Origin: Chthonobacter rhizosphaerae
GTDB lineage: Bacteria > Pseudomonadota > Alphaproteobacteria > Rhizobiales > Pleomorphomonadaceae
NCBI RefSeq assembly: GCF_013839525.1
Contig: NZ_JACDIS010000004.1
Span: 124,001-188,000 of the forward strand
Reading direction: 5' to 3'
Length of the DNA stretch: 64,000 nt
Position numbers and translations under genes: made by a program. The notes under the pieces are model-generated. The model saw only the letters and a program-made list of their open reading frames with translations. It did not search any database and was not told where the DNA came from. Each line of letters starts with the position of its first letter. The first letter of the stretch is position 1. Below are positions 35,834 to 44,788 of the stretch, piece by piece.

Positions 35834-37504
35834 TCAGGAACTCTGGAACTGGTCTGCGATCCGCCGTGGCAGATCGAGGGTGAAGGTCGATCCCTCGCCG
35901 TGGATGGAGGCGACCGTGATCCGCCCGCCCAGTTTCCGCACGAGCGCGCGGACGTGGGCGAGGCCGATGCCCTCGCCGGGTTTGTCCTGAACGCCGGCGC
36001 GGCGAAAAAGTTCGAACACCCGTTCGAAGTCCTTCTCCTCGATGCCGCGGCCGTTGTCCTTGACCGTGTAGACCACCCGGTCGCCGTCGGGGCGGCCGGA
36101 CAGGCGGATGCGGCCCGGCCGCTCGGGCGAGAGATACTTGACCGCGTTTTCCACCAGGTTGGCGAAGACCTGCTCCAGCGCGAGGCGGTCGGACACGATG
36201 TCCGGCACCGCGGGGTCGATATCGATCGTCGCCCCCACAGCCGCCGCCTGGTGGGCGACGCCCGCCTTCACCTGGGCGAGGAAGGCCGCCATGGCGACAG
36301 GCTCCGGCGTCAGCACCCGCCGCTCGGCCCGCGACAGGGTCAGGATGGCGTTGATCAGGCGATCCATCTTCTCGGTGGACGAGCGGATGAAGCCGATCGC
36401 CTCGTCGAACTCCTCCCGGAAGAGCGCGTCGAGGCTCGGCGACGCCAGGTCGGGCGCCGTCTCGCGCGCCTTGGCGTAGAAGCGGCCGAGTTCGTCGCGC
36501 GCCGTCTCCAGTTCGCTCGTGAACCCCATGATGTTGACGAGCGGGGCGCGCAGGTCGTGGCCGACGATGTAGGCGAAGCGCTTGATCTCCTCGTTCGCCT
36601 GCTGAAGGTCCGCGGTCCGGGCCCGCACCGCGCCCTCCAGGTCGCGGTTGGCCGCCTCCAGGGCGGTCCGGGCCCTGACAAGTTCCGTGGTGCGCCGCTC
36701 GACCTTGGTCTCCAGAGTCTCGTTGAGCCGCCGCAGCGACGCTTCCGCGTCCTTCAGGCCGGTCACGTCGGTGTGGATCCCGACCCATTCCTCCACCTCG
36801 CCGTCGGCGCCGACGAGGGGCGTGGCGCGGACCAGCATGGAGCGGTAGACGCCGTCGCGACGGCGCAGCCGGTGCTCCACCGCGTAGAGGCTGCGGGTGA
36901 GGAGCGCCTTCGACCAGATCTGGGCGGTGAGCGACCGGTCGTCGGGATGGACCGCCGCGAGCCATCCCCATCCTTTCAACGCCTCGAAGGGCTGGCCGGT
37001 GAACGCCGTCCAGCGTGGCTGCTCGGTGTCGAAGCCGCCATCCGGGCGGGCGGTCCAGACCACGGCGTCGGTGGCCTCCACGAGCGACCGGAAGCGCTTC
37101 TCGGACCGGTTGAGCCGCTGCTCCACCGCCTTGAGGTCGTCGATGTCCGTGCAGGTCCCGTACCAGCGCTCGATCCGGCCTTCCGCGTCGCGAACCGGCA
37201 TCGCCCGACCGAGCACCCACCGGTACACGCCATCATGCCGACGGAGGCGGTACTCGATCTCGTAGAGCTCGCCGGTCGCCAGGGAATGGCGCCACCGCTC
37301 CCAGGCCAGGTCCTGCTCGTCCGGGTGGAAGATCCCGTTCCAGCCCGCCCCGTCCGTGGACCCCTGCGGAACCCCGGTGAATTCGTACCAGCGGCGGTTG
37401 AAATAGTCGTGGTGGCCGTCCGGCCGGGTCGACCAGACCATCTGGGGCATGGTGTCGAGCGCCCGGTGCAGGGCACTGCCGCGGGCGGGCGCGGGGTTGG
37501 TCAC
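35834..37504 (-). CDS. PAS-domain sensor histidine kinase
   Basis: The product of about 556 residues has two tandem PAS-PAC modules (RALDTMPQMVWSTRPDGHH... and RSLVEATDAVVWTARPDGG...), a long coiled coil, a HisKA domain (YIVGHDLRAPLVNIMGF with the phospho-His) and a HATPase domain (NLVENAVKYL, KDNGRGIEE, GEGIGLAHV). It has no membrane span, so it is cytosolic. The PAS ligand is unknown. The kinase core resembles that of the phytochrome at 7317, and the operon has the same order. The start is uncertain: GTG at 37504 is used, but a GTG at 37582 is in frame. Confidence 0.9.
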   Translation of the reverse strand: MTNPAPARGSALHRALDTMPQMVWSTRPDGHHDYFNRRWYEFTGVPQGSTDGAGWNGIFHPDEQDLAWERWRHSLATGELYEIEYRLRRHDGVYRWVLGRAMPVRDAEGRIERWYGTCTDIDDLKAVEQRLNRSEKRFRSLVEATDAVVWTARPDGGFDTEQPRWTAFTGQPFEALKGWGWLAAVHPDDRSLTAQIWSKALLTRSLYAVEHRLRRRDGVYRSMLVRATPLVGADGEVEEWVGIHTDVTGLKDAEASLRRLNETLETKVERRTTELVRARTALEAANRDLEGAVRARTADLQQANEEIKRFAYIVGHDLRAPLVNIMGFTSELETARDELGRFYAKARETAPDLASPSLDALFREEFDEAIGFIRSSTEKMDRLINAILTLSRAERRVLTPEPVAMAAFLAQVKAGVAHQAAAVGATIDIDPAVPDIVSDRLALEQVFANLVENAVKYLSPERPGRIRLSGRPDGDRVVYTVKDNGRGIEEKDFERVFELFRRAGVQDKPGEGIGLAHVRALVRKLGGRITVASIHGEGSTFTLDLPRRIADQFQSS

Positions 37505-37909
37505 GGCGTCGTCGCGTCGGGCCAAATCGATCCATCCCCCATCTGTCGGTCTCCCATCGATCCAAACCCTGTGAGCCGGCACGGCGGCGACCGCCGGCCA
37601 CGAAGCCGGTCGAGACGGCGTGCGTCCATGGATCTATTCATGCAAATTGCATGCATATTTCTATGCGACACGCCAGCCTCCGGACATCGCAGGTCCTCGT
37701 CCAGGGATGCGGCGGAAACGAGGCGAGGCGCGCGATGTGGCGGTTGGGACCCGCCCGATTGCGGCGGCCTCGGGTCAACTTGCGGACGCAGGTGCGGCAT
37801 CGGCGGAACAATTCTTTGCATGGCCGGTTCCCGCTTGCGACCAGGACCCGCCCAGGAAGGGTGCCGGGACCCGACCCGGTCCGTGTCCGAGGCGTCCGCG
37901 GGGCTTGAG
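37505..37909. other. divergent promoter region between the PAS kinase operon and glgA
   Basis: The region is AT-richer (for example 37625-37665, around ATGCAAATTGCATGCAT, a near-palindrome). It contains the EcfG-like element at 37805-37831 that could serve both directions. No coding region is supported. Confidence 0.5.
37805..37831. promoter_or_regulatory. near-palindromic EcfG-like element between the PAS kinase operon and glgA
   Basis: GGAACA (37805-37810), 15 bases, GGTTCC (37826-37831). The minus reading gives GGAAC-N16-TGTT toward the kinase operon; the plus reading gives GGAAC-N16-GGTT, 80 bp before glgA. Each has one -10 mismatch. Confidence 0.4.
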
Positions 37910-39331
37910 ATGAACGTTCTCTTCGTGACAAGCGAGATGGCGGGCCTTGCCAAGGTGGGCGGGCTCGGCGAAGTGTCCGCATCGCTGCCGCGCGCCCTCC
38001 AGGTCCGGGGGCTCGGCGTCCGCGTCCTCATGCCGGCCTACCCGTCCGTGCTGGCGAGCCTCACGGCGCGCGTCGTGGTCCGCTGGCTGCCCGGCCTCAA
38101 CGACGTCCCTCCCTGCCGCATCGAGAAGGCCGTCACGCGCGGCGGCGTTCCGGTCTACCTCGTGGTCTGCCCCGAGCTCTACGAGCGCTCCGGCGGCGCC
38201 TACACGGACCAACGGTCGGCCGAATGGGTCGACAACGACATCCGCTTCGCCCGGCTCGGCCTCGCGGCGGCCCAAGTGGCCATGGACGGCGCCGAACCCG
38301 GCTGGGTGCCGGACGTCATCCACGCCCACGACTGGCCGACCGCCCTGTCGCTCGGCTACCTGCGCTGGTTCGGCGCGCGGCTGCCGACCGTCTTCACCGT
38401 CCACAACCTGGCCCATCAGGGGCTGTTCTCGCCTGAACGGATGGGCTCCCTCGGTATTCCGCCCGAAGCCTTCGGCCTCAACGGGGTGGAGTTCCACGGT
38501 CGGCTGTCCTTCATCAAGAGCGGCCTCTTCTATGCCGACCATGTGACGACCGTATCGCCCACCTACGCGCGGGAGATCACCGGCGAGCGGCTCGGCTGCG
38601 GGCTCCACGGCCTCCTGTCCGGCCTGTCGGACGAAGGCCGGCTCACCGGGATCCTGAACGGGATCGAGGACGGCTTTCCGGCCAACGACAACGACCCGGA
38701 CCGGCCCGCCCGTCGTCCGAACCGCCGGCACGAGGCCCGCAACGTGCGCACCGGCTTCTGCCTGGAGCCTTCCGACGGGCCGCTGTTCGGTTTCGTGGCG
38801 CGCATAGACCCGCAGAAGGGAGTGGACGCGCTCGGCGAGGTGAGCCGCACCGTGGTGGAGAACGGCGGCCAGCTCGCCATCCTGGGCGAAGGAAGGCCCG
38901 ACTTCGAGCGCCGTCTCGTCGACCTCGCCAAGCGCTTCCGCGGCCGCGTCGGTGCCTTCATCGGCTATGCCGAACCGCTCGCCCACCGGGTGTTCGCCGG
39001 CAGCGACTTCTTCCTCATGCCGTCCCGGTTCGAGCCCTGCGGCCTTACCCAGATGTATGCCCAGCGCTACGGCAGCCTGCCGATCGCCTATGCGACCGGC
39101 GGCCTCGCAGACACCATCGAGGACGGCACCACCGGGTTTCTCTACCACGACTATTCGCCTCTCGCGCTCAAGCGGGCGGTGCTGCGCGCCTTCGCGGCCC
39201 ATGGCGAGGAGACGCGGCTGAAACGCATGCGCCGGGAGGCCCAGAGCCGCGATTTCAGCTGGTCCGCCTCGGCCGCCGCCTATGTGGACATCTACCGCCG
39301 GGCCCTCGCCCGCGCGCGGTCCGGTGAATGA
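37910..39331 (+). CDS. glgA: glycogen synthase (ADP-glucose type)
   Basis: The 473-residue GT5 enzyme transfers glucose from ADP-glucose to growing alpha-1,4-glucan. The N-terminal KVGGLGEV segment is the conserved K-x-G-G-L substrate loop, and HAHDWPTA and the C-terminal RFEPCGLTQMYAQRYG are typical GlgA motifs. The interdomain segment near residues 260-285 is shorter and more charged than usual (NDNDPDRPARRPNRRHE). It begins the glgA-CBM48-treY operon; the stop overlaps an in-frame ATG of the next gene. Confidence 0.95.
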   Translation: MNVLFVTSEMAGLAKVGGLGEVSASLPRALQVRGLGVRVLMPAYPSVLASLTARVVVRWLPGLNDVPPCRIEKAVTRGGVPVYLVVCPELYERSGGAYTDQRSAEWVDNDIRFARLGLAAAQVAMDGAEPGWVPDVIHAHDWPTALSLGYLRWFGARLPTVFTVHNLAHQGLFSPERMGSLGIPPEAFGLNGVEFHGRLSFIKSGLFYADHVTTVSPTYAREITGERLGCGLHGLLSGLSDEGRLTGILNGIEDGFPANDNDPDRPARRPNRRHEARNVRTGFCLEPSDGPLFGFVARIDPQKGVDALGEVSRTVVENGGQLAILGEGRPDFERRLVDLAKRFRGRVGAFIGYAEPLAHRVFAGSDFFLMPSRFEPCGLTQMYAQRYGSLPIAYATGGLADTIEDGTTGFLYHDYSPLALKRAVLRAFAAHGEETRLKRMRREAQSRDFSWSASAAAYVDIYRRALARARSGE

Positions 39332-39348
39332 CAGGAGTTGCGTTGCAG

Positions 39349-39666
39349 ATGCATGCGTTGTTCGGACCATCGCCGCAGGGAGGCGGAGTGGAGTTTCGGC
39401 TCCACGCGCCCGACGCCGCGACGGTGGAGCTTCTGCTCGGGTCCGACTCCCAGCTTGAGGAGCGGGACGGGACCGGCTTTTCCAAGGTCGTGGTCGCGGG
39501 GGTGGCTCCCGGGACGGACCACGCCTTCCGGGTGGACGGGCGCGACGTGCGCGAGCCGGCGGCCGACCTCTTCGGCGAGCCGGCCGCCGACACCGGCCTG
39601 GTCACGCGCGGGGGCGCCGGTCTCGGCCTGGGGCCGTGGTCCGCGGCGGTATGGTCCGGCCTATGA
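39349..39666 (+). CDS. orphan CBM48/isoamylase N-terminal domain protein
   Basis: The product of about 105 residues begins MHALFGPSPQGGGVEFRLHAP and continues with VELLLGSDS and VAGVAPGTDHAFRVDG, matching the N-terminal CBM48 beta-sandwich that precedes the GH13 barrel in TreZ (maltooligosyl-trehalose trehalohydrolase) and GlgX. It ends immediately after this domain, and treY overlaps its stop codon (ATGA). No barrel follows in any frame. It may be the remnant of treZ or a stand-alone carbohydrate-binding module. An AGGAG lies 11 bases before ATG 39349; an ATG overlapping the glgA stop (39328) is the alternative start. Confidence 0.72.
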   Translation: MHALFGPSPQGGGVEFRLHAPDAATVELLLGSDSQLEERDGTGFSKVVVAGVAPGTDHAFRVDGRDVREPAADLFGEPAADTGLVTRGGAGLGLGPWSAAVWSGL

Positions 39667-42254
39667 CGAAAATCCCGCTCACCGGCACCTATCGGGTGCA
39701 GTTCACCCGCGAGTTCACCTTCGCCGACGCCGAACGGCTGGTGCCCTACTGGAAGAACCTCGGCGTCAGCCACCTCTACGCCTCGCCCATCTTCCGGGCG
39801 CGGACCGGGTCCCAGCACGGCTATGACGTGGTGGACCACGACGCCGTCAATCCGGAGCTCGGCGGGATCGAGGGCCTCAGGCGCCTGTCGGCGGCCCTGA
39901 AGGGCGCCGGAATGGGCCTCATCGCCGACATCGTGCCGAACCACGCCGGCGTCGGCGGCACCGGCAACGCCCGTTGGCAGGACGTGCTGGAGTTCGGTCG
40001 GCGGTCCCGCAACGCCCGCTTCTTCGACATCGACTGGGGGAGCGGGCCGCTCATCCTGCCGATCCTGGACGGCACCCTGGAGGAGGTGGCCGAGGCCGGC
40101 CGGTTCGGCCTCCTGCCCGACCGCAAGTCCGGGCGCGTCTACCTGACGTTCGAGGACCACCGACTGCCGCTCCGGCCGGAGACCATCGGCCGGCTCATCC
40201 GCGACGCCGCTGCGGCGACCGGGCGCGACGACCTCGCCGTCATCGGCGACCAGTGGGCGGAGCTGGAATCCATCCGGGCGGCCACCTCGGGCCGGCGGGC
40301 CCGGCGCGAGGCCCTCTCGGAAGCACTCGCCGACGACACGGTCCTTCAGGCCGTCCGGGCGGCGGCCGAGCCGTCCCGCATGGCGCAGATCGCCGGCTCC
40401 CAGCACTACCTGCTGATGCACTGGCGCGAGGGCGCGGAGCGGATCAACTACCGCCGCTTCTTCGACGTGAACGAACTCGCGGGGCTCCGCGTGGAGGAGC
40501 CGGTGGTATTCGACGCCGTCCACCGGCTGCCGCTCGCGCTGATCCGCGAGGGCATCCTGGACGGGCTCCGGGTGGACCACATCGACGGCCTCGCCGATCC
40601 GGCGGCCTACTGTCGGCGCCTGCGAGAGGCGGTCGGCCCCGACGTCACCCTCCACGTGGAGAAGATCCTCGGCGAGGACGAGCCGCTGCCCGACTGGCCG
40701 GTGGAGGGGACGACCGGATACGAGACGCTGAACCTCGTCAACGGCCTCTTCGTGGACCCGGTCGGCTACGACCTCCTCGCCCGGGACGCGGCGGCGAACG
40801 GGATCGAGGGCAGCGTGGAGGAGCGGATCCGAAGCGCCAAGGCCGAGATCCTGGAGCGGTCGTTCTCGGCCGAGCTGGACGTCCTGTCCCGCCTCGGCGC
40901 AGACCTCTGCCGGCACCGCGGCCACCCGGTGCGGCTGCGCACCATGCGGGAAATCCTGACCGGGCTGATCGCCGCCCTGCCGGTCTACCGGACCTATGTG
41001 ACGGACACCGCCGGCGACCGGGACCGGGCCTACCTGCAGGCGGCCGTGGAGGCCGCCCGCCCGGACCTGAGGCGGGGCGGCAAGCGGGCGCTGAGCTTCC
41101 TCGTGCAGGTGATCCTGGAGGGCGCGCGCGACGAGGAATCCCGGGGCTTCATCCGCCGGTTCCAGCAACTGTCCGGTCCGGCCATGGCCAAGGGCTACGA
41201 GGACACGGAACTCTACCGCAACGTGGCGCTCGCCTCCGTCAACGAGGTCGGCAGCCATCTGGCCCGGCCCTATCTGTCGCCGGAGGTCTTCCACAAGACC
41301 CTGCAGGCGACGGCGGCCAGGGGGCTCACCTCGCTGACGCCGCTCTCCACCCACGACACCAAACGCGGCGCCGACACGCGGGCTCGCCTCAACGTGCTGT
41401 CGGAGATCGCCGAGACCTGGCTGCAACTGGCTCATCGCTGGCGCGCCCGCCACGCGGACCTGCGCAGGCCGCTGCCGCGCGGCGGCATGGCACCGGACGC
41501 GGCCGACGAGTCGCTCGTCTACCAGACCCTGTTCGGGGTCTGGCCGGTGAGCGCGGACCGGGTGCGCGAATACCTCACGAAGGCCCTGCGGGAGGCAAAG
41601 CGGCACACCACCTGGATCGACCAGAACGAGGCCTACGAGGCCGCCACCCTCGACTTCGCGACAGCGCTCGTGGAGGGCGAGGCGGGCGCGCCATTCCGGC
41701 GCGAGCTCCAGGACCTCCTGGCGACGGCCGACGAGGCGGGGCGACGCAACAGCCTCGCCCAGACCGCGCTTCAGCTGACCATCCCGGGCGTTCCGGACGT
41801 CTATCGCGGCTCGGAGTTCTACGAGTACGTTCTCGTCGACCCGGACAACCGTCGCCCGGTGGATTTCGAGATCCGGCAGGCGGCGCTGGAGACCAAGGGG
41901 CCGGAGGACGATCCGCCCGGCCGAGCCAAGCAGCACCTGATCGCGACTCTTCTCGGCGTGCGACGGACCTATCCGGACGTCTTCCTCAAGGGCGACTACG
42001 CGCCCCTGCCGGTGATGGGCGCCGACGACGTGATCGCCTTCGCGCGCCGCTACGACGGCGAGAGCCTCGTTGTGGTGGTGCCGGTGCGCGGCGCTGGCCC
42101 GACAGCCGGCACCGTGGTGGTGGACGTGGGCTCCCTGCCCCAGGCCCGGTGGCGGCCGATCGTGGGCGCGCGGGAGATCCGGGCGGAGGGCCGGCTGCTG
42201 CGGATCGGCCGCAGCTCCCTGTCCGCCGTGGTGATCTCCATCGCCCACGACTGA
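39663..42254 (+). CDS. treY: malto-oligosyltrehalose synthase
   Basis: This 863-residue GH13 enzyme rearranges the reducing-end alpha-1,4 bond of maltodextrins to alpha,alpha-1,1, giving maltooligosyl-trehalose. Features include TGTYRVQFTREFTF at the start, SHLYASPIFRARTGSQHGYDV, the nucleophile in GLRVDHIDGLADP, the acid/base Glu in LHVEKILGEDE, and LTPLSTHDTKRGADTRARL. The partner TreZ, which releases trehalose, is not present in the window apart from the orphan CBM48 domain directly upstream. The gene completes an operon with glgA. Confidence 0.95.
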   Translation: MTKIPLTGTYRVQFTREFTFADAERLVPYWKNLGVSHLYASPIFRARTGSQHGYDVVDHDAVNPELGGIEGLRRLSAALKGAGMGLIADIVPNHAGVGGTGNARWQDVLEFGRRSRNARFFDIDWGSGPLILPILDGTLEEVAEAGRFGLLPDRKSGRVYLTFEDHRLPLRPETIGRLIRDAAAATGRDDLAVIGDQWAELESIRAATSGRRARREALSEALADDTVLQAVRAAAEPSRMAQIAGSQHYLLMHWREGAERINYRRFFDVNELAGLRVEEPVVFDAVHRLPLALIREGILDGLRVDHIDGLADPAAYCRRLREAVGPDVTLHVEKILGEDEPLPDWPVEGTTGYETLNLVNGLFVDPVGYDLLARDAAANGIEGSVEERIRSAKAEILERSFSAELDVLSRLGADLCRHRGHPVRLRTMREILTGLIAALPVYRTYVTDTAGDRDRAYLQAAVEAARPDLRRGGKRALSFLVQVILEGARDEESRGFIRRFQQLSGPAMAKGYEDTELYRNVALASVNEVGSHLARPYLSPEVFHKTLQATAARGLTSLTPLSTHDTKRGADTRARLNVLSEIAETWLQLAHRWRARHADLRRPLPRGGMAPDAADESLVYQTLFGVWPVSADRVREYLTKALREAKRHTTWIDQNEAYEAATLDFATALVEGEAGAPFRRELQDLLATADEAGRRNSLAQTALQLTIPGVPDVYRGSEFYEYVLVDPDNRRPVDFEIRQAALETKGPEDDPPGRAKQHLIATLLGVRRTYPDVFLKGDYAPLPVMGADDVIAFARRYDGESLVVVVPVRGAGPTAGTVVVDVGSLPQARWRPIVGAREIRAEGRLLRIGRSSLSAVVISIAHD

Positions 42255-42335
42255 GGCGACGCTCCGAGCGACGAAGTTCCGGGACCGGGCCTGGCGGGAA
42301 TGGCGTGCCGCGAGCCTCCTGCCGTCCGCCGATCC

Positions 42336-43535
42336 TTATCGCAGGGCGGCGAGGAGCGCGTGGTCCGGCCAGCCGTCGGCCGGCAGGCCGAGCTGCAGCT
42401 GGACCTGCCGGGTCGCCGTGCGCGTCTTGCGGCCGAGCTTGCCGTCGATCGGGCCCGGATCGATCCCGCGCGCCGCGAGCGCCTGCTGCACCTGCTTCAA
42501 TTCCGCCGCCGAGAGGGCGTCCACCGGCCCGTTGCCCTTGCCCACCGGTCCGGCGCCGGCGAGGCGCGTGGCGAAGTAGGCGGCCGTCGTCGCGTAGACG
42601 AGGGACTCGTTCCATTCCAGATAGACGTCGAAGTTGTGAAAGGACAGGAAGGCCGGTCCGTTCCGCCCCATGGGCAGGTAGAGCGACGCCGGAAGGTTGG
42701 GCAGCGGCTTGCCGTCGGCGGCGCGCACGCCCGCCGCCTCCCAGTCGGCCGTGGCATGCTTGATGGACAGGTCCGCCTGTTCCCACGGCATGGTGGTTGG
42801 AACGTCGACCTCCCGCAGCCACGGCTCGCCCCGGCGCCAGCCGAGCTGGGCGAGGTAGTTGGCCGTCGAGCCGAGCACGTCCGGCACGGAGCGGATCAGG
42901 TTGCTGCGGCCGTCGCCGTCGTAGTCGATGCCGTAGCGCAGGTAGTTGGTGGCCAGGAACTGGGTCTGGCCGAGTTCGCCCGCCCAGGCGCCCCGCATCT
43001 CCGACGCGGACAGGTCGCCGCGCTCGATGATCCTGAGGGCGTCGAGAAGTTCCTCGCGGAACATCTCCGGCCGTCGGCAGTCGTGGGCGAGCGTCGCCAG
43101 CGAACGCAGCGTGTTCATGTCGCCGGTGTTGGCGCCGAAGTCCGTCTCCAGGCCCCAGACCGCCACGATCACCGGGGCGGGCACGCCGAAGTCGCGCTCG
43201 ATGCGCTCGAACAGGGCGCGCTGCTTCTTGATCTGCGCGGCGCCGGTCTGCAACCGGTAGGAGGCGACCATGCGGCCGGCGAACTCCAGAAAGGTCTGGG
43301 AGAAGACGCCCTGGCCGCGGTCCTTGGAGATGACCGACTTGTCGAAGGTGACGCCGGCGAGCGCCGTCTCCACGGTGCCGGGCGAGATGCCGGAAGCGAC
43401 GGCCTCCTCCTTGAAGTCCCGCAGCCATGGCCCGAAGTCGCTGCCGTTGCCGCACCTCGCCAGGGCCGGCGCCGTCAAGACGCCGAAGGTCAGCGCGGCC
43501 GCCGCCGCTGAGCATCGCACCATCCGCTTCATCAT
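42336..43535 (-). CDS. MltB-type lytic murein transglycosylase
   Basis: The 399-residue exported protein has an N-terminal signal (MMKRMVRCSAAAAALTFGVLTAPALA), a GH103 lytic transglycosylase domain (catalytic Glu in VAVWGLETDFGANTGD, then GAWAGELGQTQFLATNYLRYGIDYDGDG), and a C-terminal peptidoglycan-binding domain (ELKQVQQALAARGIDPGPIDGKLGRKT). It cleaves glycan strands to 1,6-anhydromuramyl products in the periplasm. No lipobox Cys is visible at the signal cleavage site. It is transcribed convergently with treY. Confidence 0.95.
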   Translation of the reverse strand: MMKRMVRCSAAAAALTFGVLTAPALARCGNGSDFGPWLRDFKEEAVASGISPGTVETALAGVTFDKSVISKDRGQGVFSQTFLEFAGRMVASYRLQTGAAQIKKQRALFERIERDFGVPAPVIVAVWGLETDFGANTGDMNTLRSLATLAHDCRRPEMFREELLDALRIIERGDLSASEMRGAWAGELGQTQFLATNYLRYGIDYDGDGRSNLIRSVPDVLGSTANYLAQLGWRRGEPWLREVDVPTTMPWEQADLSIKHATADWEAAGVRAADGKPLPNLPASLYLPMGRNGPAFLSFHNFDVYLEWNESLVYATTAAYFATRLAGAGPVGKGNGPVDALSAAELKQVQQALAARGIDPGPIDGKLGRKTRTATRQVQLQLGLPADGWPDHALLAALR

Positions 43536-43634
43536 CGTGTCCCGAATCCCGGCTGTTCCATAGCCCCGGCGGACCATAGACCGAGGCGGCCCGCCGTTCC
43601 AAGGCCGGCGGGCGCCTCGACCGGGGCTTCGCGG

Positions 43635-44540
43635 TCAGGCCGGCAGCGGGATGAACTCGCCGTCGCCCGGCACCTTCGGGAAGGCGCCGGCCTTCCAGGC
43701 GGCCTTGGCGGCCTCGATCCGGTCCGGGTCGGAGGAGACGAAGTTCCACCAGATGTGGCGCGGGCCGTCCATCGGCTCGCCGCCGAGCACGAGCACGCGA
43801 GCGTCCTCCGCCGCCGTCACCGTGATGGCGTCGCCCGGCCGGAACACCAGGAGCCGCCCCGGCCCGAACGCGTCGCCGGCGATGGTCACCGTGCCGGAGA
43901 GTGTGTAGATCGCCCGCTCCTCGTGGGTGGCCGGGATCGGCAGGCTCGCGCCGGCGGACAGGATGGCGTCCGCATAGATGGTCTCGTGCAGCGTCTCCAC
44001 CGGCGAGGTGAGGCCCCAGAGCGAGCCGGCGATCATCCGCACCTTCTTGCCTTCCGCTTCCAGGGCCGGCAGGTCGGCCTTGCCCACGTGGGCGAAGGCG
44101 GGCGCCGTCTCCTCGTGGGCCTTCGGCAGCGCGACCCAGGACTGGATGCCGAACAGGGAGCTTCCCGACGCCTTCAGGGCGGGGCTCGTCCGCTCCGAAT
44201 GGGTGATGCCGCGCCCGGCGGTCATCCAGTTCACGTCGCCCGGGCGGATCGGCAGCTCGGTGCCGAGGCTGTCCCTGTGCATGATCTCGCCCTGGTAGAG
44301 GTAGGTGACCGTGGCGAGGCCGATGTGCGGGTGCGGTCGCACGTCGATGCCCTGGCCGGTGATGAATTCCGCCGGCCCCATCTGGTCGAGGAAGACGAAG
44401 GGCCCGACCATGCGCCGGCCGGCGGCGGGCAGGGCTCGGCGCACCTCGAAGCCGCCGAGGTCGCGGGCCCGCGGGACGATCACCGTCTCGATGGCCGGGT
44501 TGGGCTGGGGCAGGCTGGACCGCTCGTCGGTCGGCGTCAT
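43635..44540 (-). CDS. pirin family protein
   Basis: The 301-residue bicupin shows the pirin signature: [22 protein letters not shown], the metal-binding [20 protein letters not shown], and [10 protein letters not shown]. The N-terminal cupin keeps the three His and one Glu of the metal site. Members include quercetin 2,3-dioxygenases and proteins with oxidative-stress or regulatory roles; the exact role cannot be told here. ATG 44540 follows GAGGAGC. It is divergent from the chemoreceptor gene. Confidence 0.95.
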   Translation of the reverse strand: MTPTDERSSLPQPNPAIETVIVPRARDLGGFEVRRALPAAGRRMVGPFVFLDQMGPAEFITGQGIDVRPHPHIGLATVTYLYQGEIMHRDSLGTELPIRPGDVNWMTAGRGITHSERTSPALKASGSSLFGIQSWVALPKAHEETAPAFAHVGKADLPALEAEGKKVRMIAGSLWGLTSPVETLHETIYADAILSAGASLPIPATHEERAIYTLSGTVTIAGDAFGPGRLLVFRPGDAITVTAAEDARVLVLGGEPMDGPRHIWWNFVSSDPDRIEAAKAAWKAGAFPKVPGDGEFIPLPA

Positions 44541-44714
44541 GGCGGGCTCCTCGCTCGTTGCGGGTCTGACACCAAGATAGGTCGGTCCGCCGCCGTCGTC
44601 TGGAGCCCGATCCGGTGCACGTATTGTTCACGGCTCGTGGCCAATACCTGCTCGCCCCAAGGCCTGCGAAAGCCGCGCGGCGCAGAATGGGGTCGCGCGG
44701 TCGTCCGAAATACG

Positions 44715-44729
44715 TTTGCTTTAAGCAAA
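44715..44729. promoter_or_regulatory. palindrome upstream of the chemoreceptor gene
   Basis: TTTGCTT, one base, AAGCAAA (7-1-7 inverted repeat) in the AT-rich divergent region between pirin and the chemoreceptor. It is a candidate operator. Confidence 0.4.
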
Positions 44730-44788
44730 TACACACTCCTGCATATTACACATCGTATGGTCGCCTGAATGACGTGGAGTGGCCGAAC

